From Pseudophaeobacter sp. EL27 (GTDB lineage: Bacteria; Pseudomonadota; Alphaproteobacteria; Rhodobacterales; Rhodobacteraceae): DNA of 64,000 nt. Each line of letters opens with the position of its first letter. Position 1 is the first letter of the stretch. Both the position numbers and the translations under genes were made by a program. The stretch spans positions 62,003 to 126,002 of the forward strand of contig NZ_OMPQ01000014.1 of NCBI RefSeq assembly GCF_900313025.1. The letters are read 5' to 3'. Shown piece by piece: positions 17,146-27,131 of this stretch. The notes beneath the pieces are model-generated. The model worked only from the letters and a program-made list of their open reading frames with translations. It was not told the DNA's origin and did no database searches.

Positions 17146-18041
17146 GCGACCTGTAGGGCTTCGGCATGGGCGTAAACCGCCCGTCTTTTCTGGGCGATCA
17201 GATCCGCCACCCGCAGCATCGCCAGCCCGCGCATGATCATGGAGGCCGGCACAAAGGCCCAGCCCGCGATCACCCAGATCAGCATCTGCGGCGAGGTGAG
17301 GTGGCTGACATCGATAAGGCCAGACAAGAGCTTGATAGTGGCGGGAATAGCAAAGGGCAGCAAAACACCGATGATGATGTTGATCCGGCCATCGCGTTGC
17401 AACCGGGTGACGACATCGCCGCCGGTGGTCGGATCAAACAGTGGCAGGTTCACCCAGACGTTAAAGGCCCCATTGGCAACCGGCCAGTTGCCAACCCGAA
17501 TGGCGAGGATAAAGCCCAGGATGGCCAGGGCGGATACGGCATAGGCGATGCCAGCAGCGCTCCGGACGAGGTGCAGGCTCTCGCTGGGGGTGTCCAAGGG
17601 CAGCATCAAGACCGTCAGCTGCACGGGCGAATAGGCAAAATCCAGGGCCTCGCCCAATGCTGTACCAAGGCTTTGTACCAGCGCAGTCAGCCCGGTTGGA
17701 TCCAGCGCGTGACGGGTCAGCAGGCTGAGCAGGCTGACCATGGCAAAGGCCGCCACAAACCGCATTCGGTTCAGCGGTGGTGCCTCGCGGAATTCAACAA
17801 AACTGGGATAGTTGGAGAAGTACTCAGCAAAGGTCAAAGCTCCGCCAAGTATCGCCATAAGGACGATAATCTCCGGAGATTCTGTGGCGAAAACCGGCAG
17901 TACCATCGACGGCATTGCAATCAGCAATGCAACCAATAGACCACGAGTTGCCGCGCCTGTTATGCGAGCAAACACTGCTATTTTTCCCTTCAAACTGGAC
18001 TGGACGGTACTTTGCCGTGCCCTTGTTCCAACTTGATGCAC
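17142..18041 (-). CDS. Integral membrane protein of unknown function
   Basis: A 299-residue protein with about seven to eight hydrophobic segments and no catalytic motif that I can name. Hydrophobic stretches include LLVALLIAMPSMVLPVF, IIVLMAILGGALTF, FVAAFAMVSLLSLL, AVSALAILGFILAI, IIIGVLLPFAIPATI and MLIWVIAGWAFVP. It is translationally coupled to the EEP hydrolase downstream, so the two may act together at the membrane. The listed start is a GTG with a weak ribosome site; a start a few codons further in is possible. Confidence 0.65.
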   Translation of the reverse strand: MHQVGTRARQSTVQSSLKGKIAVFARITGAATRGLLVALLIAMPSMVLPVFATESPEIIVLMAILGGALTFAEYFSNYPSFVEFREAPPLNRMRFVAAFAMVSLLSLLTRHALDPTGLTALVQSLGTALGEALDFAYSPVQLTVLMLPLDTPSESLHLVRSAAGIAYAVSALAILGFILAIRVGNWPVANGAFNVWVNLPLFDPTTGGDVVTRLQRDGRINIIIGVLLPFAIPATIKLLSGLIDVSHLTSPQMLIWVIAGWAFVPASMIMRGLAMLRVADLIAQKRRAVYAHAEALQVA

Positions 18042-18384
18042 CCTGAAGTATCCAGAATGCGCGCCTCAATTTTGCCCCATTTGTGCATGGATTGAGCGTT
18101 GGGCTCAAGTTTCCAATTGTGGAAATTCGATTTTCTTTAAGGAAGGCCAGTGGCCTGATGCGGGAATGCATCAATTTTGACCATGCCTATCAGAGGCTTG
18201 CCAGATCTCTACCAGATATTGTGGTTCGGAGTTTTAAAACCCCTACCCGATCTGCGGATAAAGCAAACAGAAGGGGTGCGCGCTAGAATGAGGCGGATTT
18301 GTGGCGAATTTGTCTTAATTTGCGCTCAGATGGTGTGAGGGGAGGATTCGATTGGGCGTCTTTCCCCGCGGCGCGCCGAAATGA
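18042..18384. other. Intergenic region without a gene
   Basis: About 340 bases between the leftward membrane gene and the leuD terminator. It is richer in A and T than its surroundings near 18110-18180 (GTTTCCAATTGTGGAAATTCG is a partial dyad) and may hold the promoter of the leftward pair. No protein-coding frame or RNA gene is evident. Confidence 0.4.
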
Positions 18385-18411
18385 CAAAGCCGCCCCAGTG
18401 GAGCGGCTTTG
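18385..18411 (-). terminator. Terminator after leuD
   Basis: CAAAGCCGC(C)CC-AGTG-GAGCGGCTTTG forms a stem of eight or nine pairs, 55 bases past the leuD stop. The T run after it is short on the minus strand. Confidence 0.65.
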
Positions 18412-18465
18412 ACTTTTAGTTATCTGGTGAAGCGCAGCAGGGCGCCAGAGCCAGAGATTAGCGCC

Positions 18466-19071
18466 TTAGACCCAGGGGCGTTCTTGCGCCATCTTGGTTT
18501 CATAGCTGTCGACCGAACTTTGCTTTTGCAGGGTCTGGCCGATGTCATCCAAGCCTTCCAGCAGGCATTGCTTTTTGAAGGCATCAACCTCGAAGGAGAT
18601 CACTTCACCATCAGAAGTGGTGATCTCCTGCGCTTCCAGATCCACGGTCATACGGGCGTTCTCGCCCTTTTCCGCGTCCTTCATCAACAGATCAACCTGC
18701 TCTTGCGGCAGCACGATTGGCAGGATGCCGTTCTTGAAGCAGTTGTTGAAGAAGATATCGGCAAAGCTGGTCGAAACCACACATTTGATGCCAAAATCTG
18801 CAATCGCCCAGGGCGCATGCTCGCGCGAAGAGCCGCAGCCAAAGTTGTCACCAGCCACCAGGATCTCGGAGCTGCGATACTGCGGTTTGTTCAGCACAAA
18901 ATCAGCGATTTCGGTGCCGTCGCGGTTGTAGCGCATCTCATCGAACAGGTTTTTGCCAAAGCCGGTGCGTGCAATCGACTTCAGAAACACCTTGGGGATG
19001 ATCATGTCGGTGTCGATATTGACCAAAGGCATAGGTGCGGCGATGCCGGTGAGTTTTTCAAACTTTTCCAT
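18466..19071 (-). CDS. leuD: 3-isopropylmalate dehydratase small subunit
   Basis: Small subunit of isopropylmalate isomerase, which converts 2- to 3-isopropylmalate in leucine synthesis. The 201-residue protein carries [16 protein letters not shown] at the N-terminus and the swivel-domain signature [19 protein letters not shown] with the substrate-binding SSREH. Length is usual. It follows leuC by 13 bases and shares its transcript, ending at the terminator at 18385-18411. Confidence 0.97.
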   Translation of the reverse strand: MEKFEKLTGIAAPMPLVNIDTDMIIPKVFLKSIARTGFGKNLFDEMRYNRDGTEIADFVLNKPQYRSSEILVAGDNFGCGSSREHAPWAIADFGIKCVVSTSFADIFFNNCFKNGILPIVLPQEQVDLLMKDAEKGENARMTVDLEAQEITTSDGEVISFEVDAFKKQCLLEGLDDIGQTLQKQSSVDSYETKMAQERPWV

Positions 19072-19084
19072 TTGTCTCGCTCCT

Positions 19085-20491
<1,407 letters not shown>

Positions 20492-20886
20492 GTGTCCTCT
20501 CCCGTATTTTCAGGTGTATGTAGCTGGCTTAGGGCTTGGGCTGCGGCCTTATAGGCGCGCCAGGACCGTGCGGGCGGCACCATAGAATCGCTCGCGCAGG
20601 CGGGCGCGATCTTGCAACTCAATTGTCTGGGCCAATACGAGGGTCATAGGCGTCAGATACAGGCGGGCGAGCGGGCGATCAAGGGTCAGCTGGGGGAGAT
20701 CACTGTAAACTGGGCAATCTTTCCTTTGAATCCTTGTAAATATGGCGCCTTCCCTCTTTCGGTGAGGGTTTAGATCAGGCAAGGAGTGCCGATGATTCGA
20801 ATCCCGTAGCTGCTTTCATTGAAATCTGGCGCGGGAATTGCTATTTTTAGCATATCCCCAGCGCCGGGGGAGGGTCGGCGCGCCTT
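20492..20886. other. Intergenic region between leuC and rsfS
   Basis: About 395 bases separating divergent genes; it should hold both promoters. A small hairpin CCCTC-TTTCGGT-GAGGG lies near 20752-20768. A 77-codon minus-strand frame (20549-20782) has no recognisable family and poor starts, so it is not called. No leader peptide rich in Leu codons is visible upstream of leuC. Confidence 0.4.
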
Positions 20887-21318
20887 ATGGAGGACAGTGT
20901 TCTGTCGACCGAACCTCAAGCGGCCAATGCCGCTGATAGCGAGGCAGCCGAGACCGCTGCCAAGAGCCGCCCAACCAATCTGGTATTGCTGGAGCGGATC
21001 CTGAGCTCTCTGGATGAAGACAAGGCCGAAGATGTCGTGCAGATCGATCTGCGCGGTAAGACGGCTATTGCCGATTTCATGGTCATCGCGACCGGCCGCT
21101 CAAGCCGCCAGGTGGCGGGTATCGCGGAAAAGCTGACCGACCGCCTGAAGCAGGAATATGGCATCCTGAGCAAGGTCGAAGGTCGTGACACCGGCGATTG
21201 GGTCCTGATCGATACCGGCGATGTTATCGTGCATCTGTTCCGCCCGGAAGTGCGTGAATTCTACCAGATCGAAAAGCTCTGGCAGCCCGGCATGACCCCT
21301 GGTCAGGACGGCGCCTAA
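20887..21318 (+). CDS. rsfS: Ribosome silencing factor RsfS
   Basis: Binds ribosomal protein uL14 and blocks subunit joining in starvation. The 143-residue protein has an Ala/Glu-rich N-terminal tail of about 25 residues, then the conserved domain: ILSSLDEDKAEDVVQIDLRGKTAIADFMVIATGRSSRQV, and GDWVLIDTGDVIVHLFRPEVREFYQIEKLW at the C-terminus. Followed by rlmH 104 bases on, the common arrangement in many bacteria. Confidence 0.93.
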   Translation: MEDSVLSTEPQAANAADSEAAETAAKSRPTNLVLLERILSSLDEDKAEDVVQIDLRGKTAIADFMVIATGRSSRQVAGIAEKLTDRLKQEYGILSKVEGRDTGDWVLIDTGDVIVHLFRPEVREFYQIEKLWQPGMTPGQDGA

Positions 21319-21422
21319 ATCAGGAATGACGCAACCGGGATGGCGCCATGTTTGGGGCCATCTTTTCTGTCCTCACCGGGCAAGCGGATTCAGGCGGCAA
21401 TACTCAGCGAGGGGCTTTTCCG

Positions 21423-21893
21423 ATGCGTATTCATATCTGCGCGGTTGGGCGGCTGCGCGCTGGGCCTGAAAAGACCCTCATCGATGATTATCTCACCCGA
21501 TTTGACCGTACCGGACGAGCCCTGGGTCTTGGCCCGGCCCGCATTGTTGAGGTCGAAGACAAGAAAAACGCCGGCATGGGGGCTGAGGCAGCCCTGCTGC
21601 GCAAGGCCCTGCCCAAGGGTGCAGTGATCTGTACATTGGATGAACGGGGCAAGCTGCTCAGCTCGCCTGATTTTGCCACCCGTCTGGGCCATTGGCGCGA
21701 TTCCGGGCGGCAGGATCTGGCGCTGATGATCGGCGGTGCCGATGGCATTGATCCCAGCCTGCGCGCCGAGGCGGATTTTTCAATCTCGTTTGGCAAGATG
21801 GTTTGGCCGCATATGATGGTGCGGCTGATGCTGGCCGAGCAGATCTACCGCGCGGCCACCATTCTGTCAGGCAGCCCCTATCATCGCAGCTAG
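21423..21893 (+). CDS. rlmH: 23S rRNA pseudouridine(1915)-N3-methyltransferase RlmH
   Basis: SPOUT methyltransferase that modifies helix 69 of 23S rRNA using S-adenosylmethionine. The 156-residue protein begins MRIHICAVGRL and contains CTLDERGKLLSSPDFA, LALMIGGADGIDP for cofactor binding in the trefoil knot, and the conserved C-terminal RLMLAEQIYRAATILSGSPYHR. ATG 21423 fits the family; an in-frame start at 21348 would add 25 unconserved residues. Confidence 0.95.
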   Translation: MRIHICAVGRLRAGPEKTLIDDYLTRFDRTGRALGLGPARIVEVEDKKNAGMGAEAALLRKALPKGAVICTLDERGKLLSSPDFATRLGHWRDSGRQDLALMIGGADGIDPSLRAEADFSISFGKMVWPHMMVRLMLAEQIYRAATILSGSPYHRS

Positions 21894-21902
21894 ACCCAGT
21901 GC

Positions 21903-21930
21903 CGCGCAGCTAGAGTTCTCCAGCTGCGCG
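21903..21930. terminator. Hairpin between convergent rlmH and rpiB
   Basis: CGCGCAGCT-N10-AGCTGCGCG, a perfect nine-pair stem. It sits ten bases past the rlmH stop and 20 bases past the rpiB stop, so it may end both transcripts. It lacks a strong T run. Confidence 0.5.
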
Positions 21931-21949
21931 TGCCGATCTCTGGGCGATG

Positions 21950-22399
21950 TTACCCTTCGGCGGGTTCGATCATCTCCATGCGGGTGGCATGGCGGCCGCC
22001 TTCGAATTCAGCCGACAGGAAGGCATCGACGATATCCAGTGCCAGGCCTTTGCCGACCACGCGGGCGCCGATTGACAGCATATTGGCATCGTTATGCTGG
22101 CGGATCATCCGGGCCGAAAACGTATCAGCGCAGACACCGCAGCGGATGCCTTTGACCTTATTGGCAGCCATCATGATGCCCTGGCCGGTGCCGCAGACAA
22201 TAATGCCCAGATCATACTCGCCTGAGGCCACGCGCTCGGCGGCTTCGCGGCCGTGCTTGGGGTAATCCGTGCTCTCGGAGGTGGTGGGGCCGAGGTCCAG
22301 AACCTCCAAGCCTTGGCTGGCAATATGTTCCGCAATGGTCTGGCGGAGCTGGATGTCGGCGTGATCGCTGGAAAGAACGACGCGTTTTGTGGCTGTCAT
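21950..22399 (-). CDS. rpiB: Ribose-5-phosphate isomerase B-type sugar-phosphate isomerase
   Basis: Member of the RpiB/LacA/LacB family, which interconverts ribose 5-phosphate and ribulose 5-phosphate. The 149-residue protein has VVLSSDHADIQLR at the N-terminus, DLGPTTSESTDYPKHG, VCGTGQGIMMAANKVKGIRCG with the catalytic Cys, and RQHNDANMLSIGARVVG. Length is usual. It lies 116 bases downstream of a small exported protein gene on the same strand. Related sugar-phosphate specificity cannot be excluded. Confidence 0.9.
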   Translation of the reverse strand: MTATKRVVLSSDHADIQLRQTIAEHIASQGLEVLDLGPTTSESTDYPKHGREAAERVASGEYDLGIIVCGTGQGIMMAANKVKGIRCGVCADTFSARMIRQHNDANMLSIGARVVGKGLALDIVDAFLSAEFEGGRHATRMEMIEPAEG

Positions 22400-22515
22400 G
22401 GCAGGGGTGTCCTGTAGCAGAGGAGGAAGTCGCGGAGTGGCTGACCTGTGTCACAAGATGGCCCTTGCTGCAAGACGGGTGGGGCACTGGTCTGACCCGT
22501 TGCAGCGCCGCCTGA

Positions 22516-22872
22516 TCACTTCAGATCTACAGTGAAGCGCCCCTCTGCCCAGCCATCGACCAGGCAGCGCGCCTGAATTTGGACCTGATGGGTTCCTTGA
22601 GGGATCACAACGCCGGACAGGGATCTGGTGAAGGGCTGTTCCTCAACATGGGGGTGGGCCAGAACCCGCAGCCCCAGCTCATTGCCCTGCATATCCAGCA
22701 CCCGCCAGCCATCGGCGTAATGCTCCCATCCGGTATCCGGATGCGAGAGGGTAACGTCAAAGCGCCAGGTCGTGCCTGTCTGGGTGGCAGAGGCAGCCTC
22801 GATTCGTGGCTCATCGGCCAAAGCGGGCAGGGTAAGCAGGCCGAAAATGGCCGTCATCACATGTGTTTTCAT
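22516..22872 (-). CDS. Small exported protein of unknown function
   Basis: A 118-residue protein with a Sec signal peptide (MKTHVMTAIFGLLTLPALA, cut before DEPRIE). The mature part is predicted to be beta-rich (TWRFDVTLSHPDTGWEHYADGW, RVLDMQGNELGLRVL, THQVQIQARCLVDGW), suggesting an immunoglobulin-like fold in the periplasm. I recognise the general type from Rhodobacteraceae genomes but no function. It precedes rpiB on the same strand. Confidence 0.75.
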   Translation of the reverse strand: MKTHVMTAIFGLLTLPALADEPRIEAASATQTGTTWRFDVTLSHPDTGWEHYADGWRVLDMQGNELGLRVLAHPHVEEQPFTRSLSGVVIPQGTHQVQIQARCLVDGWAEGRFTVDLK

Positions 22873-22976
22873 GCCAGAACCCTAGCCTGTTTGTACTGTC
22901 ATGACAGTCACGAAGCCGTGTCTCGCGGGCTATTTCAAAGGGGCGCGACAACTTCCCCCTTGCTTGAGAGGGGTAA

Positions 22977-22997
22977 TTGGTAATATTACTTTACCAA
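22977..22997. promoter_or_regulatory. Dyad operator upstream of glcD
   Basis: TTGGTAA-N7-TTACCAA is a perfect seven-base dyad about 27 bases before the glcD start. The TGGT...ACCA core is the type bound by GntR-family regulators such as GlcC, LldR and FadR. No such regulator gene is nearby, so it would act from elsewhere. Confidence 0.55.
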
Positions 22998-23023
22998 ATA
23001 GCGTGCCACCAAAGGAGAGCCCC

Positions 23024-24472
23024 ATGGAGATGCCCGTCCCCGATTCCACCATTCTGGCCCGTAAGGCGCATCTGGCGCGGCGACTGGCTGCTGTATTGCC
23101 AGACGATGCCCTGATTCAGGATGAAATGGAGACGCGGGCCTATGAGTGTGACGGCTTGGCGGCATATCGTTGCCCGCCGCTGCTGGCTGTGCTGCCGCGC
23201 AGCACGCAGGAGGTCTCCGATGTTCTGCGGATCTGTCATGAGGAGGGGGTGCCGGTGGTGCCGCGCGGTGCTGGCACATCGCTGGCGGGGGGCGCCTTGC
23301 CCACCGCGGATAGTGTGATCCTGGGCGTTGCGCGGATGAATGAGGTGCTGGAAGCCGATTATGACAACCGGGTGATCCGGGTGCAGTCGGGGCGCACCAA
23401 CCTCAGCGTCTCTGGCGCGGTTGAGGAGGAGGAGTTCTTCTACGCCCCTGACCCGTCGAGCCAGCTGGCCTGTGCCATTGCCGGCAATATCGCAATGAAC
23501 TCAGGCGGGGCACATTGCCTCAAATATGGGGTGACCACCAACAACCTGCTGGGCGTGACCCTGGTGATGATGGATGGCACGGTGGTGGAAATTGGCGGCG
23601 CGCATCTGGATGCGGGTGGTCTTGATCTGCTCGGGGTGATCTGTGGCAGCGAGGGCCAGCTGGGTGTGGTGACAGAGGCCACGCTGCGGATCCTGCGCAA
23701 GCCCGAAGGCGCGCGCCCGGTACTGATTGGCTATGACAGCAATGAGGTGGCGGGGGCTTGTGTCAGCGATATCATCAAGGCGGGCGTTTTGCCCGTTGCT
23801 ATCGAATTTATGGACCGGCCTTGTATCGAGGCCTGTGAGGCCTTTGCCAAAGCGGGCTATCCGATGTGTGAGGCGCTGCTGATTATTGAGGTCGAGGGCA
23901 GTGACGCGGAAATTGCCCATCAGCTGGAGCTGATCGTCGAGATCGCCCGCACCCATAATCCGGTAGAACTGCGTGAGGCCACAGATTCGGATGAGGCGGC
24001 GCGTATTTGGTTGGGGCGCAAATCCGCCTTTGGCGCCATGGGACAGATCAATGACTACATGTGCCTGGACGGGACCATCCCGGTTGGATCGCTGCCGCAG
24101 GTGCTGCGGCGCATTGGGGAATTGTCGAAAGAATACGGGCTTGATGTGGCCAATGTCTTTCATGCCGGTGACGGAAATATGCACCCGCTGATCCTGTTCG
24201 ACGCCAATAAGCCGGGGGATCTGGAGCTCTGCGAGGAACTTGGTGCCGAGATCCTGAAGCTCTGTGTCGAGGTGGGCGGCTGCCTAACCGGAGAGCACGG
24301 GGTTGGCATCGAAAAACGCGATCTGATGCTGCATCAGTATAGTCCGGTGGATCTGGAGGCCCAGCTTTTGGTCAAGGATGTCTTTGATCCCAAATGGCTG
24401 CTGAATCCGGCAAAGGTTTTTCCACTCTCGGCAACCGAAGCACGCCGTGCACCAGCCCTGGCGGCTGAGTGA
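23024..24472 (+). CDS. glcD: Glycolate oxidase FAD subunit GlcD
   Basis: Catalytic flavoprotein of glycolate oxidase, which converts glycolate to glyoxylate. The 482-residue protein has the PCMH-type FAD domain with PRGAGTSLAGGALP, DPSSQLACAIAGNIAMNSGG and CGSEGQLGVVTEATLRIL, then the cap and the C-terminal VFHAGDGNMHPLILFD and TGEHGVGIEKRDLM motifs. ATG 23024 follows AAGGAGAG; the open frame from 22901 is not needed. First gene of glcDEF; a repeat separates it from glcE. Confidence 0.95.
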   Translation: MEMPVPDSTILARKAHLARRLAAVLPDDALIQDEMETRAYECDGLAAYRCPPLLAVLPRSTQEVSDVLRICHEEGVPVVPRGAGTSLAGGALPTADSVILGVARMNEVLEADYDNRVIRVQSGRTNLSVSGAVEEEEFFYAPDPSSQLACAIAGNIAMNSGGAHCLKYGVTTNNLLGVTLVMMDGTVVEIGGAHLDAGGLDLLGVICGSEGQLGVVTEATLRILRKPEGARPVLIGYDSNEVAGACVSDIIKAGVLPVAIEFMDRPCIEACEAFAKAGYPMCEALLIIEVEGSDAEIAHQLELIVEIARTHNPVELREATDSDEAARIWLGRKSAFGAMGQINDYMCLDGTIPVGSLPQVLRRIGELSKEYGLDVANVFHAGDGNMHPLILFDANKPGDLELCEELGAEILKLCVEVGGCLTGEHGVGIEKRDLMLHQYSPVDLEAQLLVKDVFDPKWLLNPAKVFPLSATEARRAPALAAE

Positions 24473-24481
24473 GGCAAACAC

Positions 24482-24532
24482 GTGATGGGGGCTTTGCCCC
24501 CAAACCCCCAGAATATTTTTGGAAAGATGAAA
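24482..24532 (+). repeat. Rhodobacteraceae-type intergenic repeat at glcD-glcE junction
   Basis: The hairpin GGGGGC-TTT-GCCCCC (24487-24501) is followed by AAACCCCCAGAATATTTTTGG and AAAGATGAAA. I recognise this hairpin plus AT-rich tail as a recurrent intergenic motif in this family of bacteria; other copies are not present in the window. Its 3' end runs into the glcE start, so the GGAAAGATG stretch serves as the ribosome-binding and initiation region. Confidence 0.6.
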
Positions 24533-25672
24533 ATGTATACTCCACAGGATGAGGCTGAACTGGCTGAGGTGATCGCCAATGCGCGTGCCCCTTTGTGTAT
24601 CAAGGGCGGCGGCACCCGTGGCTGTGGTGTCGAAGGTGCTGCCTTGAGCCTCGCTGGTCTGAGCGGCATTGAACTCTATGAACCGGGGTCCCTGACCCTG
24701 GTTGTCAAAGCGGGGACGCCTTTGGCTGAGATTGAAGCGCTCCTGGCCAGCGAGGGGCAGCGCATGGCCTTTGAGCCGATGGATGCAAGAGGTCTCTTGG
24801 GCACTGTGGGCGCGCCAACAATTGGCGGTGCATTTGCGACCAACAGCTCTGGGCCCCGCCGTATTCAGGCCGGGGCAGCCCGTGATTATCTGCTGGGGGT
24901 GCGCTTTGTTGATGGCGCCGGGCAGAGTGTGAAAAACGGTGGCCGGGTGATGAAAAATGTCACCGGCTACGATCTGGTCAAGCTTATGGCGGGGGCGCAT
25001 GGCACGCTTGGTGTGATGAGCGAAGTTTCTTTGAAAGTTCTGCCCATCCCCGAGGCAGTGGCCTCTCTCAGCCTTGCCGTGGCAGATCTGCCGACGGCTG
25101 TGCGGGCGATGTCAGCGGCGCTTGGATCCCCCTATGATGTAACCGGCGCGGCTTATGATCCGATTGCCGGACTTGTACATATTCGCCTGGAAGGTTTTGC
25201 GCCTTCGGTCCAGTACCGTCAGGAAAAGCTGACAGCAGAACTGGCGGGTTTTGGCCTGGTTGCACTTCAAGATGACGCAGCTGGCCTTTGGGCGGGGATC
25301 CGCGATGTCTCTGCCTTTCAGGGAAGGGAAGGGGATGTCTGGCGGATTTCGGTAAAGCCAAGCGATGCGCCTCTTCTGGCGCCTGTGCTGGAGGCTGAGG
25401 CGCTGCAGTTTGACTGGGGTGGCGGGTTGATTTGGGCCTTGACCTCGGCAGGCTTGGATCTGCGGGCGAGGGTGGCGGCGGCCGGGATTGCTGGCCATGC
25501 CACCCTCGTGCGGGCTGATCAAGCAACACGGGCGGCGCTGGGCCAGTTCCAGCCACAGGCAAAGCCGCTGGAGGCGATCTCGGATGGGTTGCGGCGCAGG
25601 TTTGATCCGCGTGGCCTGTTGAACCCGGGCTTGATGAATGCTGGACAGATGCCCAGTGGGCAAAAGGGGTAG
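24533..25672 (+). CDS. glcE: Glycolate oxidase FAD-binding subunit GlcE
   Basis: Second flavin-domain subunit of the glycolate oxidase complex, about 379 residues. It carries the shortened PCMH fold (LTLVVKAGTPLAEIEALL, MDARGLLGTVGAPTIGGAFATNSSGPRRI, GRVMKNVTGYDLVKLMAGAHGTLGVMSEVSLKVLP). The start is probably ATG 24533 (MYTPQDEAELAEV), which lies inside the end of the intergenic repeat; ATG 24527 is possible. A longer open frame from 24482 would translate the repeat itself. glcF follows after three bases. Confidence 0.93.
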   Translation: MYTPQDEAELAEVIANARAPLCIKGGGTRGCGVEGAALSLAGLSGIELYEPGSLTLVVKAGTPLAEIEALLASEGQRMAFEPMDARGLLGTVGAPTIGGAFATNSSGPRRIQAGAARDYLLGVRFVDGAGQSVKNGGRVMKNVTGYDLVKLMAGAHGTLGVMSEVSLKVLPIPEAVASLSLAVADLPTAVRAMSAALGSPYDVTGAAYDPIAGLVHIRLEGFAPSVQYRQEKLTAELAGFGLVALQDDAAGLWAGIRDVSAFQGREGDVWRISVKPSDAPLLAPVLEAEALQFDWGGGLIWALTSAGLDLRARVAAAGIAGHATLVRADQATRAALGQFQPQAKPLEAISDGLRRRFDPRGLLNPGLMNAGQMPSGQKG

Positions 25673-25675
25673 ATC

Positions 25676-26998
25676 ATGCAGACGACATTCACCAAAGAAC
25701 AGCTGGCCGATCCTGCCATTGCCCGCTCAAACGAGATTTTGCGTGCCTGTGTGCATTGCGGGTTCTGTACCGCTACCTGCCCCACCTATCAGGTGTTGGG
25801 GGATGAGCTGGACAGCCCGCGCGGCCGGGTTTACCTGATCAAGGACATGCTGGAAAACAACCGCAAGCCCGATGCCAAGACGGTCAAACATGTGGATCGT
25901 TGCCTCAGCTGTCTGGCCTGCATGAGCACCTGCCCATCTGGGGTGCATTATATGCATCTGGTGGATCATGCCCGTGCCTATATCGAGCAGAACTACAAAC
26001 GCCCCCTGACGGATCGGCTGCTGCGGGCGGTTCTGGCGCGTATTCTGCCCTATCCGGGGAGGTTCCGCCTGGCGCTGTTGGGGGCCAAGATCGCGCGCCC
26101 CTTCAAGGGCCTGGTGCCGGATGCGCGGCTGCGGGCCATGTTGGAGATGGCGCCAAAACAGATCCCGCCGGTTAGTCGCAACGATGATCCGCAAAGCTTT
26201 GCCCCAAAGGCACCGCAGAAAAAGCGGGTGGCGCTGATGACGGGCTGTGCGCAAAAGGCTCTGAACACCGATATCAATGATGCCACCATTCGTCTGCTCA
26301 CCCGATTGGGCTGCGAGGTTGTGGTGGCCGAGGGTGCCGGCTGTTGCGGGGCGCTGACCCATCACATGGGGCGCGAAGAGGAAAGCCATGCGACGGCCGC
26401 CAAGAACATCCGCGCCTGGAGTGCCGAGATTGACGGTAAGGGGCTGGATGCCATTGTTATCAACACCTCGGGCTGTGGCACCACGGTCAAGGATTACGGT
26501 CATATGTTCCGCAATGATCCGCTGGCCGCAGATGCCGCGCGTATTTCCGAGCGCAGCCTGGATATCTCGGAATTGCTGATGCAGTTGGAGTTCCCTGAAG
26601 GGGCGGATAAAGACCTGACGGTTGCCTATCACGCGGCCTGTTCCCTGCAGCATGGACAACAGATCAAAACGCATCCCAAAACCCTGCTGAAACGCGCCGG
26701 GTTCAAGGTGGTTGAGCCTGCCGACAGTCACCTGTGTTGTGGCTCGGCCGGCACCTATAATCTGATGCAGCCGGAAATCTCCGGTGAGCTGAAGGCGCGC
26801 AAGGTGAAAACCCTGGAAGCCAAATCTCCGGACCTGATTGCGGCTGGCAATATCGGTTGCATGATGCAGATCGGTTCGGCAACGGAGGTGCCAATCCTGC
26901 ATACGGTGGAGCTGCTGGATTGGGCGACAGGTGGGCCTAAACCAGCCGCCATGATCGGCGGCAGCCAGCGCGGGAGTGAGGTGCCAATCCTGCGCTGA
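25676..26998 (+). CDS. glcF: Glycolate oxidase iron-sulfur subunit GlcF
   Basis: Passes electrons from the flavin subunits to the membrane quinone pool. The 440-residue protein has two 4Fe-4S motifs, CVHCGFCTATCPTYQ and CLSCLACMSTCPSGV, in the first 90 residues, and two CCG domains (GAGCCGALTHHMG and LCCGSAGTYN) towards the C-terminus. It completes the glcDEF operon. The malate synthase often linked to it is not present here. Confidence 0.95.
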   Translation: MQTTFTKEQLADPAIARSNEILRACVHCGFCTATCPTYQVLGDELDSPRGRVYLIKDMLENNRKPDAKTVKHVDRCLSCLACMSTCPSGVHYMHLVDHARAYIEQNYKRPLTDRLLRAVLARILPYPGRFRLALLGAKIARPFKGLVPDARLRAMLEMAPKQIPPVSRNDDPQSFAPKAPQKKRVALMTGCAQKALNTDINDATIRLLTRLGCEVVVAEGAGCCGALTHHMGREEESHATAAKNIRAWSAEIDGKGLDAIVINTSGCGTTVKDYGHMFRNDPLAADAARISERSLDISELLMQLEFPEGADKDLTVAYHAACSLQHGQQIKTHPKTLLKRAGFKVVEPADSHLCCGSAGTYNLMQPEISGELKARKVKTLEAKSPDLIAAGNIGCMMQIGSATEVPILHTVELLDWATGGPKPAAMIGGSQRGSEVPILR

Positions 26999-27131
26999 GG
27001 GCCTGCGCCCCTGCAACACCCGCGGGGGAGACGGTATTTATTTCCCTTTGGGGCTGTCTTTCGAACGGCTATGCCGTATTTTTGCCGAAGCTTGCTGGTA
27101 GCACTGTCAGCAGTGAGGTGAGGAGACAGAT

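Noticed and set aside
20549-20782. A 77-codon minus-strand frame downstream of the rsfS promoter region
   Set aside because: No ribosome site at any start and no recognisable sequence.
20785-20810. A GATTCGAATCCC stretch resembling a tRNA T-loop
   Set aside because: No acceptor stem, D-arm or anticodon arm can be drawn around it on either strand.
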